This document shows positions 23,817-32,239 of a stretch of DNA of 40,850 bases, one piece after another. The translations under genes and the position numbers were made by a program. Source of the stretch: Bacillota bacterium (GTDB taxonomy: Bacteria; Bacillota; Clostridia; Christensenellales; UBA1242); contig WRBO01000012.1 of the NCBI GenBank assembly GCA_009784555.1, positions 1 through 40,850 of the forward strand, read 5' to 3'. The notes beneath the pieces are model-generated. The model was given only the letters and a program-made list of their open reading frames with translations. It searched no databases and had not been told where the DNA came from. The number at the start of each line of letters is the position of its first letter. The first letter of the stretch is position 1.

Positions 23817-23828
23817 TATAATCATGTT
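23817..23828 (+). promoter_or_regulatory. Leaderless-type -10 of ackA
   Basis: Perfect TATAAT (23817-23822) ends 6 nt before ATG 23829; the -35 is poor. No ribosome-binding site. Confidence 0.6.
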
Positions 23829-25034
23829 ATGAAAATCTTGGTACTAAACTGCGGCAGCAGCACTCTCAAACACCAACTAATCGACATGCAAACCGAACGG
23901 GTCATCGCCTCGGGCGTATTTGAATCAATCGGGGGCGAAAACTCCCACTATTGGTACGGATACCGCGGCCCCGAACAACGCACGGACGTCGCAATCCAAA
24001 CACACAAAGAAGCCGTTAAAATCCTGCTCGAACTATTGGGGGACCAGGTTAAATCAATCCGCGCAATCGGCCACCGCGTCGTCCACGGCGGCGAAAAATA
24101 TAGGGCCAGCATCATCGCAACACCCGAGGTTCTCGCGGGCGTGGACTCTGTCTCGCACTTTGCACCATTACATAACCCCAAAAACCTCATGGGCGTCCAC
24201 GCATGTATGTCCGTATTCGGCCCCGACATCCCAAACGTGTTGGTGTTCGACACCGCATTCCACGGCACAATTCCCAACTATGCCCACCTGTACGCAATCC
24301 CGCAATGCGAATATAACGACCACGGCGTCCGCAAATACGGCTTCCACGGAACATCATACGCTTATGTGTCACGGGTGGCCGCCCAAATGTACGGCAAAAA
24401 CCCCCGCGACCTCAAAATGGTCATCGCCCATCTGGGAAACGGGGCCAGCATGTGCGCAATAAACGGGGGCAAGAGCCTCGACACATCCATGGGCATGACT
24501 CCGCTAGAGGGCCTTATAATGGGCACCCGATGCGGCGACATCGACCCAGGCGCGGTCGCCCACCTCGCACGGGCAAAGGAACTCTCCGCCGATGCGATGA
24601 TGGCGTACCTGAACAACAGCTGCGGACTCGCGGGCCTCTCTGGAATGGGTACCTCCGACATGCGAACAATCACGGCAAATCGTGAAACGGACGCGGGTGC
24701 GAAATTGGCTTTCGACGCATACGTCCACCGCGCGGTTCGATACATGGGCGGGTACATCGCGGCTCTGGGCGGCGTAGATGCAATCGTCTTCACGGGCGGC
24801 GTTGGCTGTAACAACATCGCGGTTCGCCGCGCGATTATGGAAAAACTACAATTCTTGGGCGCGGACATAAATTGGGGTATCGGTGACAAACTCAACGGCA
24901 CGGGGGATGGCCGCAACGGCACCGCCGAAATCTCCGCACCAAATGCACGCATCCGCACATTCGTCATCACAACGAACGAAGAACTGGAAATAGCAACCGA
25001 GGCCAAGAAGTTACTTGACAACCCCAACACATAA
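23829..25034 (+). CDS. ackA: Acetate kinase
   Basis: Interconverts acetyl phosphate plus ADP and acetate plus ATP; the ATP-yielding end of fermentation downstream of PFOR. 401 aa. N-terminal MKILVLNCGSSTLKHQLID, middle HRVVHGGEKY and FDTAFHGTIP, then LGNGASMCAINGGKSLDTSM and GLAGLSGMGTSDMR. The canonical SxK of the N-terminal motif has His (TLKHQL) where Phe is usual. ATG 23829 is preferred over an in-frame TTG at 23811. No pta gene is visible in the window. The rpmF promoter lies in its last codons. Confidence 0.98.
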   Translation: MKILVLNCGSSTLKHQLIDMQTERVIASGVFESIGGENSHYWYGYRGPEQRTDVAIQTHKEAVKILLELLGDQVKSIRAIGHRVVHGGEKYRASIIATPEVLAGVDSVSHFAPLHNPKNLMGVHACMSVFGPDIPNVLVFDTAFHGTIPNYAHLYAIPQCEYNDHGVRKYGFHGTSYAYVSRVAAQMYGKNPRDLKMVIAHLGNGASMCAINGGKSLDTSMGMTPLEGLIMGTRCGDIDPGAVAHLARAKELSADAMMAYLNNSCGLAGLSGMGTSDMRTITANRETDAGAKLAFDAYVHRAVRYMGGYIAALGGVDAIVFTGGVGCNNIAVRRAIMEKLQFLGADINWGIGDKLNGTGDGRNGTAEISAPNARIRTFVITTNEELEIATEAKKLLDNPNT

Positions 25035-25044
25035 CAACTATAAT
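25015..25044 (+). promoter_or_regulatory. Promoter of rpmF
   Basis: TTGACA (25015-25020, inside the ackA 3' end), 18-nt spacer, TATAAT (25039-25044). A leader of about 32 nt contains GAGGGAG. Confidence 0.8.
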
Positions 25045-25082
25045 GGTTGGGTAATTAATTCCAAGAGGGAGATTGAAAGAAC

Positions 25083-25283
25083 ATGGCAGTTCCAAAGACC
25101 AAAGTTTCCAAATCACGCCGCGACATGCGTAACGCGGCTAACTTCCGTGCATCGGCAACCACATTGACCGAATGCCCACAATGTCACAAACCTGTGCGCC
25201 CGCACTGCGTATGTAAAGAATGCGGCTACTACAAAGGCACCAAACGTATCGAGGTCGCATCTGACAAAGCATCGGCAGAATAA
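25083..25283 (+). CDS. rpmF: 50S ribosomal protein bL32
   Basis: Structural protein of the large ribosomal subunit. 66 aa: basic N-terminus MAVPKTKVSKSRRDMRNAAN, then a zinc ribbon with two complete Cys pairs, CPQC and CKEC. Conventional leadered gene with a near-consensus promoter. Its stop codon abuts the stop of the convergent hydrolase, so its terminator has to lie inside that gene. Confidence 0.98.
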   Translation: MAVPKTKVSKSRRDMRNAANFRASATTLTECPQCHKPVRPHCVCKECGYYKGTKRIEVASDKASAE

Positions 25284-25910
25284 TTAACCCAAGAACGTTA
25301 AAACATCATTAACAAATCTTAACGGCTGGTCAATGTATGCAAAATGACCGGCCTTTTTGTATACTTTCAACCGACTGCCCAAAACCAACCTGTTCCATAT
25401 CCGGCCATGCCGAACTGGTGTGGCTGTATCATGCTCTCCAAATATCAACAACACCTCATGCATAATCAATTTAATATCTGGCCGCAAATCCCTATTAACG
25501 ATATGGTTAAATGTCTGCTTACCATGGGGACAAAGACCCCGATACTCAACACTCCCAGGCTTCCGAAACAACTTGTTAAACCTAACCCGCATCCACCGCC
25601 TAACCGATTTCTTGCGAACCCCCGCCGCCCCCGTCAACACTAACTTGCCATATCGACTCGGATTACGTTGAACCAACAACGCCGTAATCCGCGCCCCAAA
25701 ACTGTGCGCCACTATATGACACCGCTTGACACCGTGCGCGTCCAAATACCTCTCAATAAACTTGGCATAACCTTCTAATGTCATGGCACCATCTGGCCAA
25801 TCCATAGGCATGGCGGGAACTAAACACCGAAAAGAACTAAAAAAGGGCAGTATCGGCGCAAAAGAATTCCCATCACCACCCCAACCATGCAGGAACAGTA
25901 TAACATTCAT
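25284..25910 (-). CDS. Alpha/beta-hydrolase-fold protein (208 aa)
   Basis: A cytoplasmic alpha/beta hydrolase of unknown substrate. Oxyanion strand LFLHGWGGDGNSF near residue 5, nucleophile elbow VAHSFGARI (A-H-S-F-G instead of G-x-S-x-G), acid in LIFGEHDTATPV, and catalytic His in KKAGHFAYIDQP. It is small, with a basic cap region RKKSVRRWMRVRFNK. A TATAGT box ends 5 nt before the ATG. Divergent from the Mur ligase gene and convergent with rpmF. The codons for the His motif double as a terminator hairpin on the other strand. Confidence 0.85.
   Translation of the reverse strand: MNVILFLHGWGGDGNSFAPILPFFSSFRCLVPAMPMDWPDGAMTLEGYAKFIERYLDAHGVKRCHIVAHSFGARITALLVQRNPSRYGKLVLTGAAGVRKKSVRRWMRVRFNKLFRKPGSVEYRGLCPHGKQTFNHIVNRDLRPDIKLIMHEVLLIFGEHDTATPVRHGRIWNRLVLGSRLKVYKKAGHFAYIDQPLRFVNDVLTFLG
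25324..25358 (+). terminator. rpmF terminator embedded in the hydrolase coding sequence
   Basis: GGCTGGTCA (25324-25332) pairs with TGACCGGCC (25345-25353, one G-T pair) followed by TTTTT. It lies 40 nt past the rpmF stop and within codons for AGH and DQP of the convergent hydrolase. Confidence 0.75.
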
Positions 25911-25921
25911 AAACCACTATA
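25911..25921 (-). promoter_or_regulatory. Leaderless-type -10 of the hydrolase gene
   Basis: On the minus strand TATAGT (25916-25921) ends 5 nt before ATG 25910. The -35 is unclear. Confidence 0.45.
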
Positions 25922-25960
25922 TGACACCAATGTCTTGGCTTGCGAATATCAACATGATAA

Positions 25961-25978
25961 TGATACAATGGTGGTAAT
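25961..25978 (+). promoter_or_regulatory. Leaderless-type extended -10 of the Mur ligase gene
   Basis: TG-A-TACAAT (25961-25969) ends 9 nt before ATG 25979. GGTGG within those 9 nt could be a weak ribosome-binding site. Confidence 0.5.
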
Positions 25979-27619
25979 ATGAATCTCTTTCCAATAACCG
26001 TATCTTTGGATACCCTCATCATGATGATTGTCGTGACCATACTAAACGCGGGCGCACTATCACTTATCTCATTCAAACTGGTACATATGTTACAAGGCGG
26101 TGGCTACCGAACAAACCCCTACATCGACGCCGCCTACGATAAACGCATCCGCTATTTCAATCGACTGTTTTCGTTGGGTCTCCTTGCAATCGGCGCAATG
26201 ATAATCGTCAACACGATATTCTACCAATTCACCGACATCCCCGCATTATCGTATCTGGGTTTTCTGTTCTATGCGTACCTCGTCACCATGTTCTTAATAA
26301 AGCTCTTCCGTGAACGCATAAAAATCCCCCTGCGCTTCACGCCCCGCGTCATCCGCCTGTACATAACGATATTCATCCTCTGCGCGCTATTCACATTCTA
26401 CTTCATAATGCTCGGACTGGCCCTACCATGGTACGGCCACATCGGCTTCTCCCTCATCGCAATCATCCCAATACTGCTACCATCAATCGTCCTGCTGGCA
26501 AACTACATCATGTGGCCAATCGAGGCCTCTATCCGCCAACACTACATCCGCCGCGCAAAACGAAAACTCAACTCGGCCGAATATCGTGATGTCATACGCG
26601 TGGGAATCACGGGCAGCTACGGAAAAACATCCTGCAAAAACATATTGGTCAAAATGTTGGCACAAAAATACAACGTCGCCGCGTCCCCATCATCCTACAA
26701 CACCCCAATGGGCTTCGCCCTCACTATCAACAACGTGCTGCAACCTGGCCACGAAATCCTCGTCTTTGAAATGGGCCTGCGCTATCGCCGTGACATAAAA
26801 CAACTATGCAAACTCTTCCAACCCCAACATGGAATACTAACGGCGGTCGGCTCCCAACACATTGAAACCATGGGGTCGCTCGAGGCAATCAAGGCCGAAA
26901 AATCCGAACTCGTCCGCGCCCTGCCTGAAAAGGGTATTGCAATACTAAACGGCGACAGTACCAGGTGCGCCGAGGTCTTTTCTGAAACAACCCTAAAAAA
27001 CAAATACCTAACCACTCTTGAAACCCACGCCGCGAACATCGCGGTAACCTCGGACGGCGCAACATTCGACCTTATAATCGATGGCGAAACGGTATCGGTA
27101 AAAACCCAACTACTTGGGGAACACTCCATCCAAAACATCGCAATGTGTGCGGAAATGGCTTACCGTCTGGGCATAACACGCGAACAAATCGCAACGGCGA
27201 TATCCGAACTGGAACCAATCCCGCACCGCCTGCAACTAATAAAATCATCAAACGGCGTAACAATTCTGGACGACAGCTACAATGCCTCCGAACACGGCAC
27301 CCGCGCGGCCCTCGCTGTCTTGGAACTATTCGACGGCAAACGTGTCGTTCAAACACCGGGAATAATTGAACAAGGCACCAACGCGGACGAGGTCAACTTC
27401 AAACTCGGCTATCATATAGCCAAGGTAGCGGATGCCTGCATAATAATGAACCGCACCAACCGCGAGGCCCTCCGTGACGGCCTCCGCGCCGGGGGAATGG
27501 ACCCCGCCAAAATCGAAACCGCCGACAATATCGACATGGCCAAAACCCTCTACCCAAAAATCCTCGCCCCTGGCGACACCCTCCTAATCGCCAACGACCT
27601 ACCCGACAACTTCTCTTAA
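25979..27619 (+). CDS. Membrane-anchored MurF-like Mur ligase (546 aa)
   Basis: Likely UDP-MurNAc-tripeptide:D-Ala-D-Ala ligase activity, or another Mur-ligase reaction. The first 185 residues hold about five transmembrane helices (ILNAGALSLISFKLVHML, LLAIGAMIIVNTIFYQF, FILCALFTFYFIMLGLAL). The soluble ligase follows: P-loop VGITGSYGKTSCKN near residue 210, FEMGLRYRRDIKQLC, LTAVGSQHIETMGS, and C-terminal DDSYNASEHGTRAAL as in MurF. Ordinary MurF is soluble and about 450 aa, so the extra length is the membrane part. Its substrate D-Ala-D-Ala comes from Ddl at 9.8 kb. Confidence 0.85.
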   Translation: MNLFPITVSLDTLIMMIVVTILNAGALSLISFKLVHMLQGGGYRTNPYIDAAYDKRIRYFNRLFSLGLLAIGAMIIVNTIFYQFTDIPALSYLGFLFYAYLVTMFLIKLFRERIKIPLRFTPRVIRLYITIFILCALFTFYFIMLGLALPWYGHIGFSLIAIIPILLPSIVLLANYIMWPIEASIRQHYIRRAKRKLNSAEYRDVIRVGITGSYGKTSCKNILVKMLAQKYNVAASPSSYNTPMGFALTINNVLQPGHEILVFEMGLRYRRDIKQLCKLFQPQHGILTAVGSQHIETMGSLEAIKAEKSELVRALPEKGIAILNGDSTRCAEVFSETTLKNKYLTTLETHAANIAVTSDGATFDLIIDGETVSVKTQLLGEHSIQNIAMCAEMAYRLGITREQIATAISELEPIPHRLQLIKSSNGVTILDDSYNASEHGTRAALAVLELFDGKRVVQTPGIIEQGTNADEVNFKLGYHIAKVADACIIMNRTNREALRDGLRAGGMDPAKIETADNIDMAKTLYPKILAPGDTLLIANDLPDNFS

Positions 27620-27625
27620 TGCGAA

Positions 27626-27666
27626 AAGGCCGACCGAAAGTTAATTTCCCCAGAAAGGGAAGCCTT
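27626..27666 (+). terminator. Hairpin after the Mur ligase gene
   Basis: AAGGC (27626-27630) pairs with GCCTT (27662-27666) enclosing TTCCC-CAGAAA-GGGAA (27646-27661). There is no clean T run; a weak terminator or attenuator before the recJ promoter. Confidence 0.4.
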
Positions 27667-27677
27667 CAAATTTCTCC

Positions 27678-27706
27678 TAGACACTATTTACAAATTTGTC
27701 TATACT
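27678..27706 (+). promoter_or_regulatory. Promoter of recJ
   Basis: TAGACA (27678-27683), 17-nt spacer, TATACT (27701-27706). A short leader carries AAAGGA 9 nt before ATG 27729. Confidence 0.65.
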
Positions 27707-27728
27707 ATCCACAAAAGGAAAACCCAAT

Positions 27729-29774
27729 ATGAAATACACTGCCAAAATGCTGGGGGAATTAACCCCCGCGCAATCGGCGTTGTTTCGGGAAATGGGCCAC
27801 AGCGAGAAGTTCGGAAAACTCCTACTAAACAGGGGAATAGACAACAGGGAAAAAATAAACGACTTCTTTAACGTGGCGCCGACGCGCCTGCATGACCCGT
27901 TTTTACTTCGGGGCATGCGCGAAGCAACCGACCGAATAACAACCGCCATCACAAAACGTGAGAGAATCTTAATCATCGGCGACTATGACTGCGATGGAAT
28001 TGTGGCAACCGCCATAATGTATAAATACCTAATTTCCCGCCGCGCCTCCGTCCGCTACTTCCTGCCTAACCGCGATGCCGACGGCTACGGCCTAACAATC
28101 GATCTCATCGACCGCCTCAACACGCGCTTCAAACCCGCACTTATAATAACCGTGGACTGCGGTATATCCTGTCCCGACGAAATCGCCCACGCAAAATCAT
28201 TGGGCATCGACTGTATCGTCACCGACCACCACGCAATCCCCGACATAACCCCCGACTGTATCTGCGTCAACCCAAAATTCACCGACCAAGAATACCCGTT
28301 CAACGAACTCTGCGGTGCGGGTGTCGCACTAAAACTTGTCCAAGGCCTAGCGGGTGGAGGCAAACGCGGCATTGACGAGGCCCTTAAATACGTCGACATC
28401 TGCACCCTCGCAACCGTGGCCGACATCGTCGCCCTCCGCGACGAAAACCGCGCCATCGTGACATTGGGTCTTGAAAGACTGAACCGCGGCTCCAACCCCG
28501 CCGTGGCCGCCCTCGCCAAATCATGTAACGTCTACGGGCCCCTGCGCGCCTCCGACATCTCATTCAAACTGGGGCCAAAAATCAACGCCTCGGGTCGCAT
28601 GGGCAACGCCAAACGGGGCATCGACCTCCTCCTGGAAAAAGACGAAATCAAAATCGCCGAAATTATAAAGAGCCTCGGCGAAATGAACGTCGAGCGCCAA
28701 AAACTATGCACCGACATCCACGAGGAAGCCGAACAAATAATAGAACAGAACAACCTCGCCAAAAACAACATCATAATCGTGGCTCGGGCGGAATGGGAGG
28801 GCGGTGTCCTCGGCATCGTCGCGGCCCGCCTAACCGATAAATACTCAAAACCTGCGATTGTCCTCTCCAAGGCCGAAAACATCTGGAAAGGCAGTGCCAG
28901 GAGTGTCAACGGCATAAACATCGTCCGCCTGTTCACAAAATTCTCCGACTACCTCTCGTCATTCGGCGGCCACTCTCTCGCGGGCGGCCTATCCGTTCCC
29001 GTGGACAAATTCGATGAATTCGTCGAACGCGTAACAAAATACATGAACACATGGACACGCGATGACGACGATGCCGCGGTAATGTACGACTTCGACCTCG
29101 ACCCCGCCGATATAACCCTCGACTTCGTGCGCGAAATCGAAAAGCTGGAACCAACGGGCTGCGAAAACCCGCCACCAATGTTCCTAACAAATATAACCAC
29201 GACCTCGGTTATGGCCCTCTCAAACTTCCCATCACACATCCGCATCCGCGCGGGCAACATGAACCTCATGTTCTTTGACGGCGCGGCCTTGACTGAAATG
29301 CTCACCTCCGACATGCCTAAAAAACTGGTCTTTGAATTCCAAAAACAAGACCAAACGCAAAAGGGCAAAGACACCCAAACGATAAAGGCAATGGTAAAGG
29401 GCTTTGTCCCCGTACCCGTAACTGACCGCGATTACGCAATGACTTTGATTGCGGCTCTGCGGGGCGACGCGTCATATCGGGACGAAAAATTGGATAAAAT
29501 AATAAACGAATTAGTGGTTGACAGAGAAACATTTGTGGAATATTATAAACTAATCAGGCAGTGGCATGGCAAACGCGTGGTCGGTATATATGACCTCTAC
29601 AAACGCGCTTGCGAGAACAACTCGGGTATCAACCCGTTTCAATTCGTGTTCTGTGCGGTCGTGTTCGCGCAACTGGGTATCCTACGACTGGATAACGGTT
29701 ACGTGAAAATGGACGAGCGTAAACGAACCGAACTGGAAAAATCCTCGGCCTACCTGTCCGTAACCGGTGACTAA
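27729..29774 (+). CDS. recJ: Single-stranded-DNA exonuclease RecJ
   Basis: DHH-family 5'-3' exonuclease for recombination and mismatch repair. 681 aa. The metal-binding motifs are ILIIGDYDCDGIVATAIMYK (about residue 80) and DCIVTDHHAIPD. The DHHA1 part contains ASGRMGNAKRGIDLLL and EGGVLGIVAARLTDKY with FGGHSLAGGLS. A C-terminal extension follows an OB-like region. ATG 27729 is chosen because AAAGGA precedes it, rather than the in-frame TTG at 27696, which lies upstream of the -10. The RNase J gene follows after 26 nt, likely one operon. Confidence 0.95.
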   Translation: MKYTAKMLGELTPAQSALFREMGHSEKFGKLLLNRGIDNREKINDFFNVAPTRLHDPFLLRGMREATDRITTAITKRERILIIGDYDCDGIVATAIMYKYLISRRASVRYFLPNRDADGYGLTIDLIDRLNTRFKPALIITVDCGISCPDEIAHAKSLGIDCIVTDHHAIPDITPDCICVNPKFTDQEYPFNELCGAGVALKLVQGLAGGGKRGIDEALKYVDICTLATVADIVALRDENRAIVTLGLERLNRGSNPAVAALAKSCNVYGPLRASDISFKLGPKINASGRMGNAKRGIDLLLEKDEIKIAEIIKSLGEMNVERQKLCTDIHEEAEQIIEQNNLAKNNIIIVARAEWEGGVLGIVAARLTDKYSKPAIVLSKAENIWKGSARSVNGINIVRLFTKFSDYLSSFGGHSLAGGLSVPVDKFDEFVERVTKYMNTWTRDDDDAAVMYDFDLDPADITLDFVREIEKLEPTGCENPPPMFLTNITTTSVMALSNFPSHIRIRAGNMNLMFFDGAALTEMLTSDMPKKLVFEFQKQDQTQKGKDTQTIKAMVKGFVPVPVTDRDYAMTLIAALRGDASYRDEKLDKIINELVVDRETFVEYYKLIRQWHGKRVVGIYDLYKRACENNSGINPFQFVFCAVVFAQLGILRLDNGYVKMDERKRTELEKSSAYLSVTGD

Positions 29775-29800
29775 ACTCTAAAAGGGAGAAAAATAAATAA

Positions 29801-31570
29801 ATGGAAGAAAAGAAGCCAGAACAAAAGCAGGAACAAAAACAACAACGACCTGCAAATCAAAACAACGGCCAAAACGGCCAACCCCGAAACCGTGAACTGG
29901 GGCAACGCACCGCGGGCGCGAAAAACCTCCGCATCGTGTTCCTCGGCGGGGTGGGGGAAATCGGTAAAAACATGACCGCCCTCGAATACGGCGACGACAT
30001 CATCGTCATCGACGCGGGTATGGGTTTCCCAACAATCGACATGCCGGGCATCGACCTGGTTGTCCAAGACATAACCTACCTCGTCAAAAACAAACACCGT
30101 GTCCGTGGATACGTAATCACCCACGCGCACGAAGACCACATCGGCGCGGTACCATACGTACTGAACGAGGTTCCTGCTCCAATATTCGGCTCCCGAATGT
30201 CCCTCGCCATGATTGACAACAAACTCCGCGAACACCCGGGGATAAAGGTAAAGGCAACGTCCGTCCGCCCACGCTCGGTTGTGCAAATCGGCAAATTCGG
30301 CGTGGAATTCGTACACGTAAACCACAGCCTCTCTGGCTGCTTCGCAATCTCCGTCACAACCCCCGTCGGCGTCGTATTCCACACGGGCGACTTCAAAATT
30401 GACTTCACCCCCGTCGACGGAAACGTAATCGACCTGGCCCGCATCGCGGAAATCGGCAAGCGGGGCGTGGCGCTCCTCCTCGCCGAATCAACTAATGTCG
30501 AGCGCAAAGGCTTCACCATGTCGGAAACGGTTGTCGGCAAACGCATTGGCGAAATCTTCGACCGCAACACGGATAAACGGATTTTCGTAGCAACCTTCAG
30601 CAGCAATATTCATAGGGTCCAACAACTCCTCGACCTGGCGGAAAAACACAAAAGAAAAGTAGCCTTCAGTGGCCGCAGCATGATAAACGTCAGCGACACT
30701 GCAATCAAAATCGGCGAAATGACGGCAAAAAAGGATTTGATAATCCCAATTGACCAGGTCGGTAACTACGCGGACAAGGAAATTCTAATAATCCTAACGG
30801 GTTCCCAAGGCGAACCATCCTCGGCCCTCGTCCGCATGTCAACGGGCGACTTCAACAAAATCCACCTCGGCACAAACGACACCGTCATCCTCTCATCCTC
30901 ACCAATACCGGGTAACGAGAGCTCGGTGAACAAAGTCGTCAACAACCTCATCAAACGCGGGGTAGACGTGGTCTACCAATCATTGGCAGAGGTTCATGTA
31001 TCTGGCCACGCATGTGAAGAAGAACTCAAAATCATCCACAGCCTCCTAAAACCACGCTTCTTCATCCCCGTCCACGGCGAATACAAACACCTCAAATCAC
31101 ACGTCGAACTGGCCCAACGCCTGGGAATGCCCGAACGCCACACCGCAATCGCGGAAATCGGCGACGTCTGGGAACTATCGGTAAACAGTCTCAAGCGCGT
31201 GGCCCAGGTTCCTGCGGGCGAACGACTAATAGACGGCAAGGGCAGTGGCACAATGGACTCCAACGTCCTCCGCGACCGAACAATCTTGGCCGAGGAAGGC
31301 ATTTGTATCATCGGTATCGGCTTCGACCGCGAAACGGGCGTGGTCACATCTGGCCCCGAAATCACAACCCGCGGACTACTGTATATCGAGGAAATGGAAC
31401 AAATCATCCCCGAACTTCGCCAAACAATCCTCGACGCCGCCGCGAAACACAACCTCTCGGGCGATGACGCAACGACAATCCGAAACACAATACGCCGCGA
31501 CGTCCAAAACTTCTTCCAAAACGAACGCAAACGCCGCCCAATCGTCGTCACCATGCTCATCGGCAACTAA
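29801..31570 (+). CDS. Ribonuclease J
   Basis: Metallo-beta-lactamase/beta-CASP ribonuclease that degrades and matures RNA in Bacillota. 589 aa. A Gln/Asn/Lys-rich N-terminal extension of about 45 residues precedes IVFLGGVGEIGKNMTALEYG. Metal ligands are in YVITHAHEDHIGAVPYVL and HTGDFKIDFTPVDG. beta-CASP segments are VFVATFSSNIHRVQQ-like (IFVATFSSN) and TGSQGEPSSALVRM; the late HVSGHACEEEL and FIPVHGEYKHL are also present. The start follows AAGGGAG. A strong terminator follows. J1 versus J2 cannot be decided, so no symbol is given. Confidence 0.96.
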   Translation: MEEKKPEQKQEQKQQRPANQNNGQNGQPRNRELGQRTAGAKNLRIVFLGGVGEIGKNMTALEYGDDIIVIDAGMGFPTIDMPGIDLVVQDITYLVKNKHRVRGYVITHAHEDHIGAVPYVLNEVPAPIFGSRMSLAMIDNKLREHPGIKVKATSVRPRSVVQIGKFGVEFVHVNHSLSGCFAISVTTPVGVVFHTGDFKIDFTPVDGNVIDLARIAEIGKRGVALLLAESTNVERKGFTMSETVVGKRIGEIFDRNTDKRIFVATFSSNIHRVQQLLDLAEKHKRKVAFSGRSMINVSDTAIKIGEMTAKKDLIIPIDQVGNYADKEILIILTGSQGEPSSALVRMSTGDFNKIHLGTNDTVILSSSPIPGNESSVNKVVNNLIKRGVDVVYQSLAEVHVSGHACEEELKIIHSLLKPRFFIPVHGEYKHLKSHVELAQRLGMPERHTAIAEIGDVWELSVNSLKRVAQVPAGERLIDGKGSGTMDSNVLRDRTILAEEGICIIGIGFDRETGVVTSGPEITTRGLLYIEEMEQIIPELRQTILDAAAKHNLSGDDATTIRNTIRRDVQNFFQNERKRRPIVVTMLIGN

Positions 31571-31578
31571 ACACACAC

Positions 31579-31606
31579 ACAAAGGGGGCACACCACCCCC
31601 TTTTTT
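31579..31606 (+). terminator. Terminator after RNase J
   Basis: AAAGGGGG (31581-31588), 7-nt loop, CCCCCTTT with a run of six T (31596-31606). Confidence 0.9.
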
Positions 31607-31673
31607 GGATAGTAATGCTCTCCAATATCTATATTGTGCGTTGGATAGCATATTATTGTGTCAAGAGGTACAA

Positions 31674-31889
31674 ATGAACGAACTGGAACAATACACCGAA
31701 GACCTGCACCAATTATCGACATCAATGCACAGGGCAGAGCAAATCGTTAAAACCCTAGGCCTCTCTCTCAAATCATTAGACGTGGATTTCGACTCGGCAT
31801 ACTGCATGGTCGAATATCTCTGCGGCTATATTGATTGCATGCTTGATAAAAACATCCCAATAAATGTCAGCAACCCCCTTGACCCATAA
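31674..31889 (+). CDS. Small helical protein (71 aa)
   Basis: Unrecognised. MNELEQYTEDLHQLSTSMHR opens a helical segment with heptad-like Leu; a Cys/Tyr-rich part YCMVEYLCGYIDCMLD follows and the end is NVSNPLDP. ATG 31674 follows AGAGGT. The end of the gene coincides with promoter copy 3: its last codons are the CAACCCCC block and the -35. The gene fragment at 40704 reaches promoter copy 4 in the same way (ending in KLSETPL). No XRE gene adjoins it. Confidence 0.55.
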   Translation: MNELEQYTEDLHQLSTSMHRAEQIVKTLGLSLKSLDVDFDSAYCMVEYLCGYIDCMLDKNIPINVSNPLDP

Positions 31890-31906
31890 AAATCCCATGC
31901 TACCCT
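31865..31906 (+). promoter_or_regulatory. TGTCAG-N-AACCCCC promoter, copy 3
   Basis: TGTCAGCAACCCCC (31865-31878) abuts TTGACC (31879-31884), 16-nt spacer, extended TG-C-TACCCT (31901-31906), then AAACTACAAAGG. From the block to AAAGG it aligns almost without gaps with copy 1. Predicted start about 31914 (AAAGG). Confidence 0.7.
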
Positions 31907-31913
31907 AAACTAC

Positions 31914-32181
31914 AAAGGAGGGTAGTGTGCTTCAAATCAAGATGGAATGCACAGGCCGACGAGGGAACAACAACTTTACGCCGCCGAGGACCAGAAAAAG
32001 TGGCCTGTCCAAAAAGCTCTTTTACTGTTGGCTAATGACGGCCCTTTTTCCTCCGCAGGCAAGGAAAGTTAGTTTTCCCTGCAAGGAGGCCCCCCAATTT
32101 GTGGACGGTTGCGCTCGTGTTTCCATCAAACCACGGACCACGTGTTATAAATGTGAACATAGTTCACGGATTAATGGAAAC
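31914..32181 (+). ncRNA. Candidate structured RNA 3 (unnamed)
   Basis: No credible ORF. Several stems follow one another: TGTGC 31926-31930 with GCACA 31949-31953 or, as an alternative, ACAGGCC 31951-31957 with GGCCTGT 32002-32008; CCTCCGCAGG 32050-32059 with CCTGC and GGAGG at 32078-32089, with GGAAA/TTTCC inside; GTTTCCAT 32119-32126 with ATGGAAAC 32174-32181, enclosing GTGAAC-ATA-GTTCAC (32153-32167). The last stem runs into eight C (32181-32188). It begins at the predicted start of promoter copy 3. No known RNA family recognised. It might instead be the leader of the MBL gene at 32240. Confidence 0.5.
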
Positions 32182-32190
32182 CCCCCCCAA
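32178..32190 (+). repeat. C-tract element, copy 3 (single tract)
   Basis: GGAAA then eight C (32181-32188) and AAGGCCGA. This matches the outer borders of the double elements: GGAAAA before the first tract and AAGGCTGA after the second tract of copy 1. Confidence 0.6.
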
Positions 32191-32239
32191 GGCCGAACTA
32201 TTAGGAAAAAATTATTAAGAGGTGTATAGTAGGACTATT

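Noticed and set aside
31927..32229. 100-codon ORF across structured RNA 3
   Set aside because: No family resemblance, low-complexity basic composition, no ribosome-binding site, and the DNA is explained better by inverted repeats.
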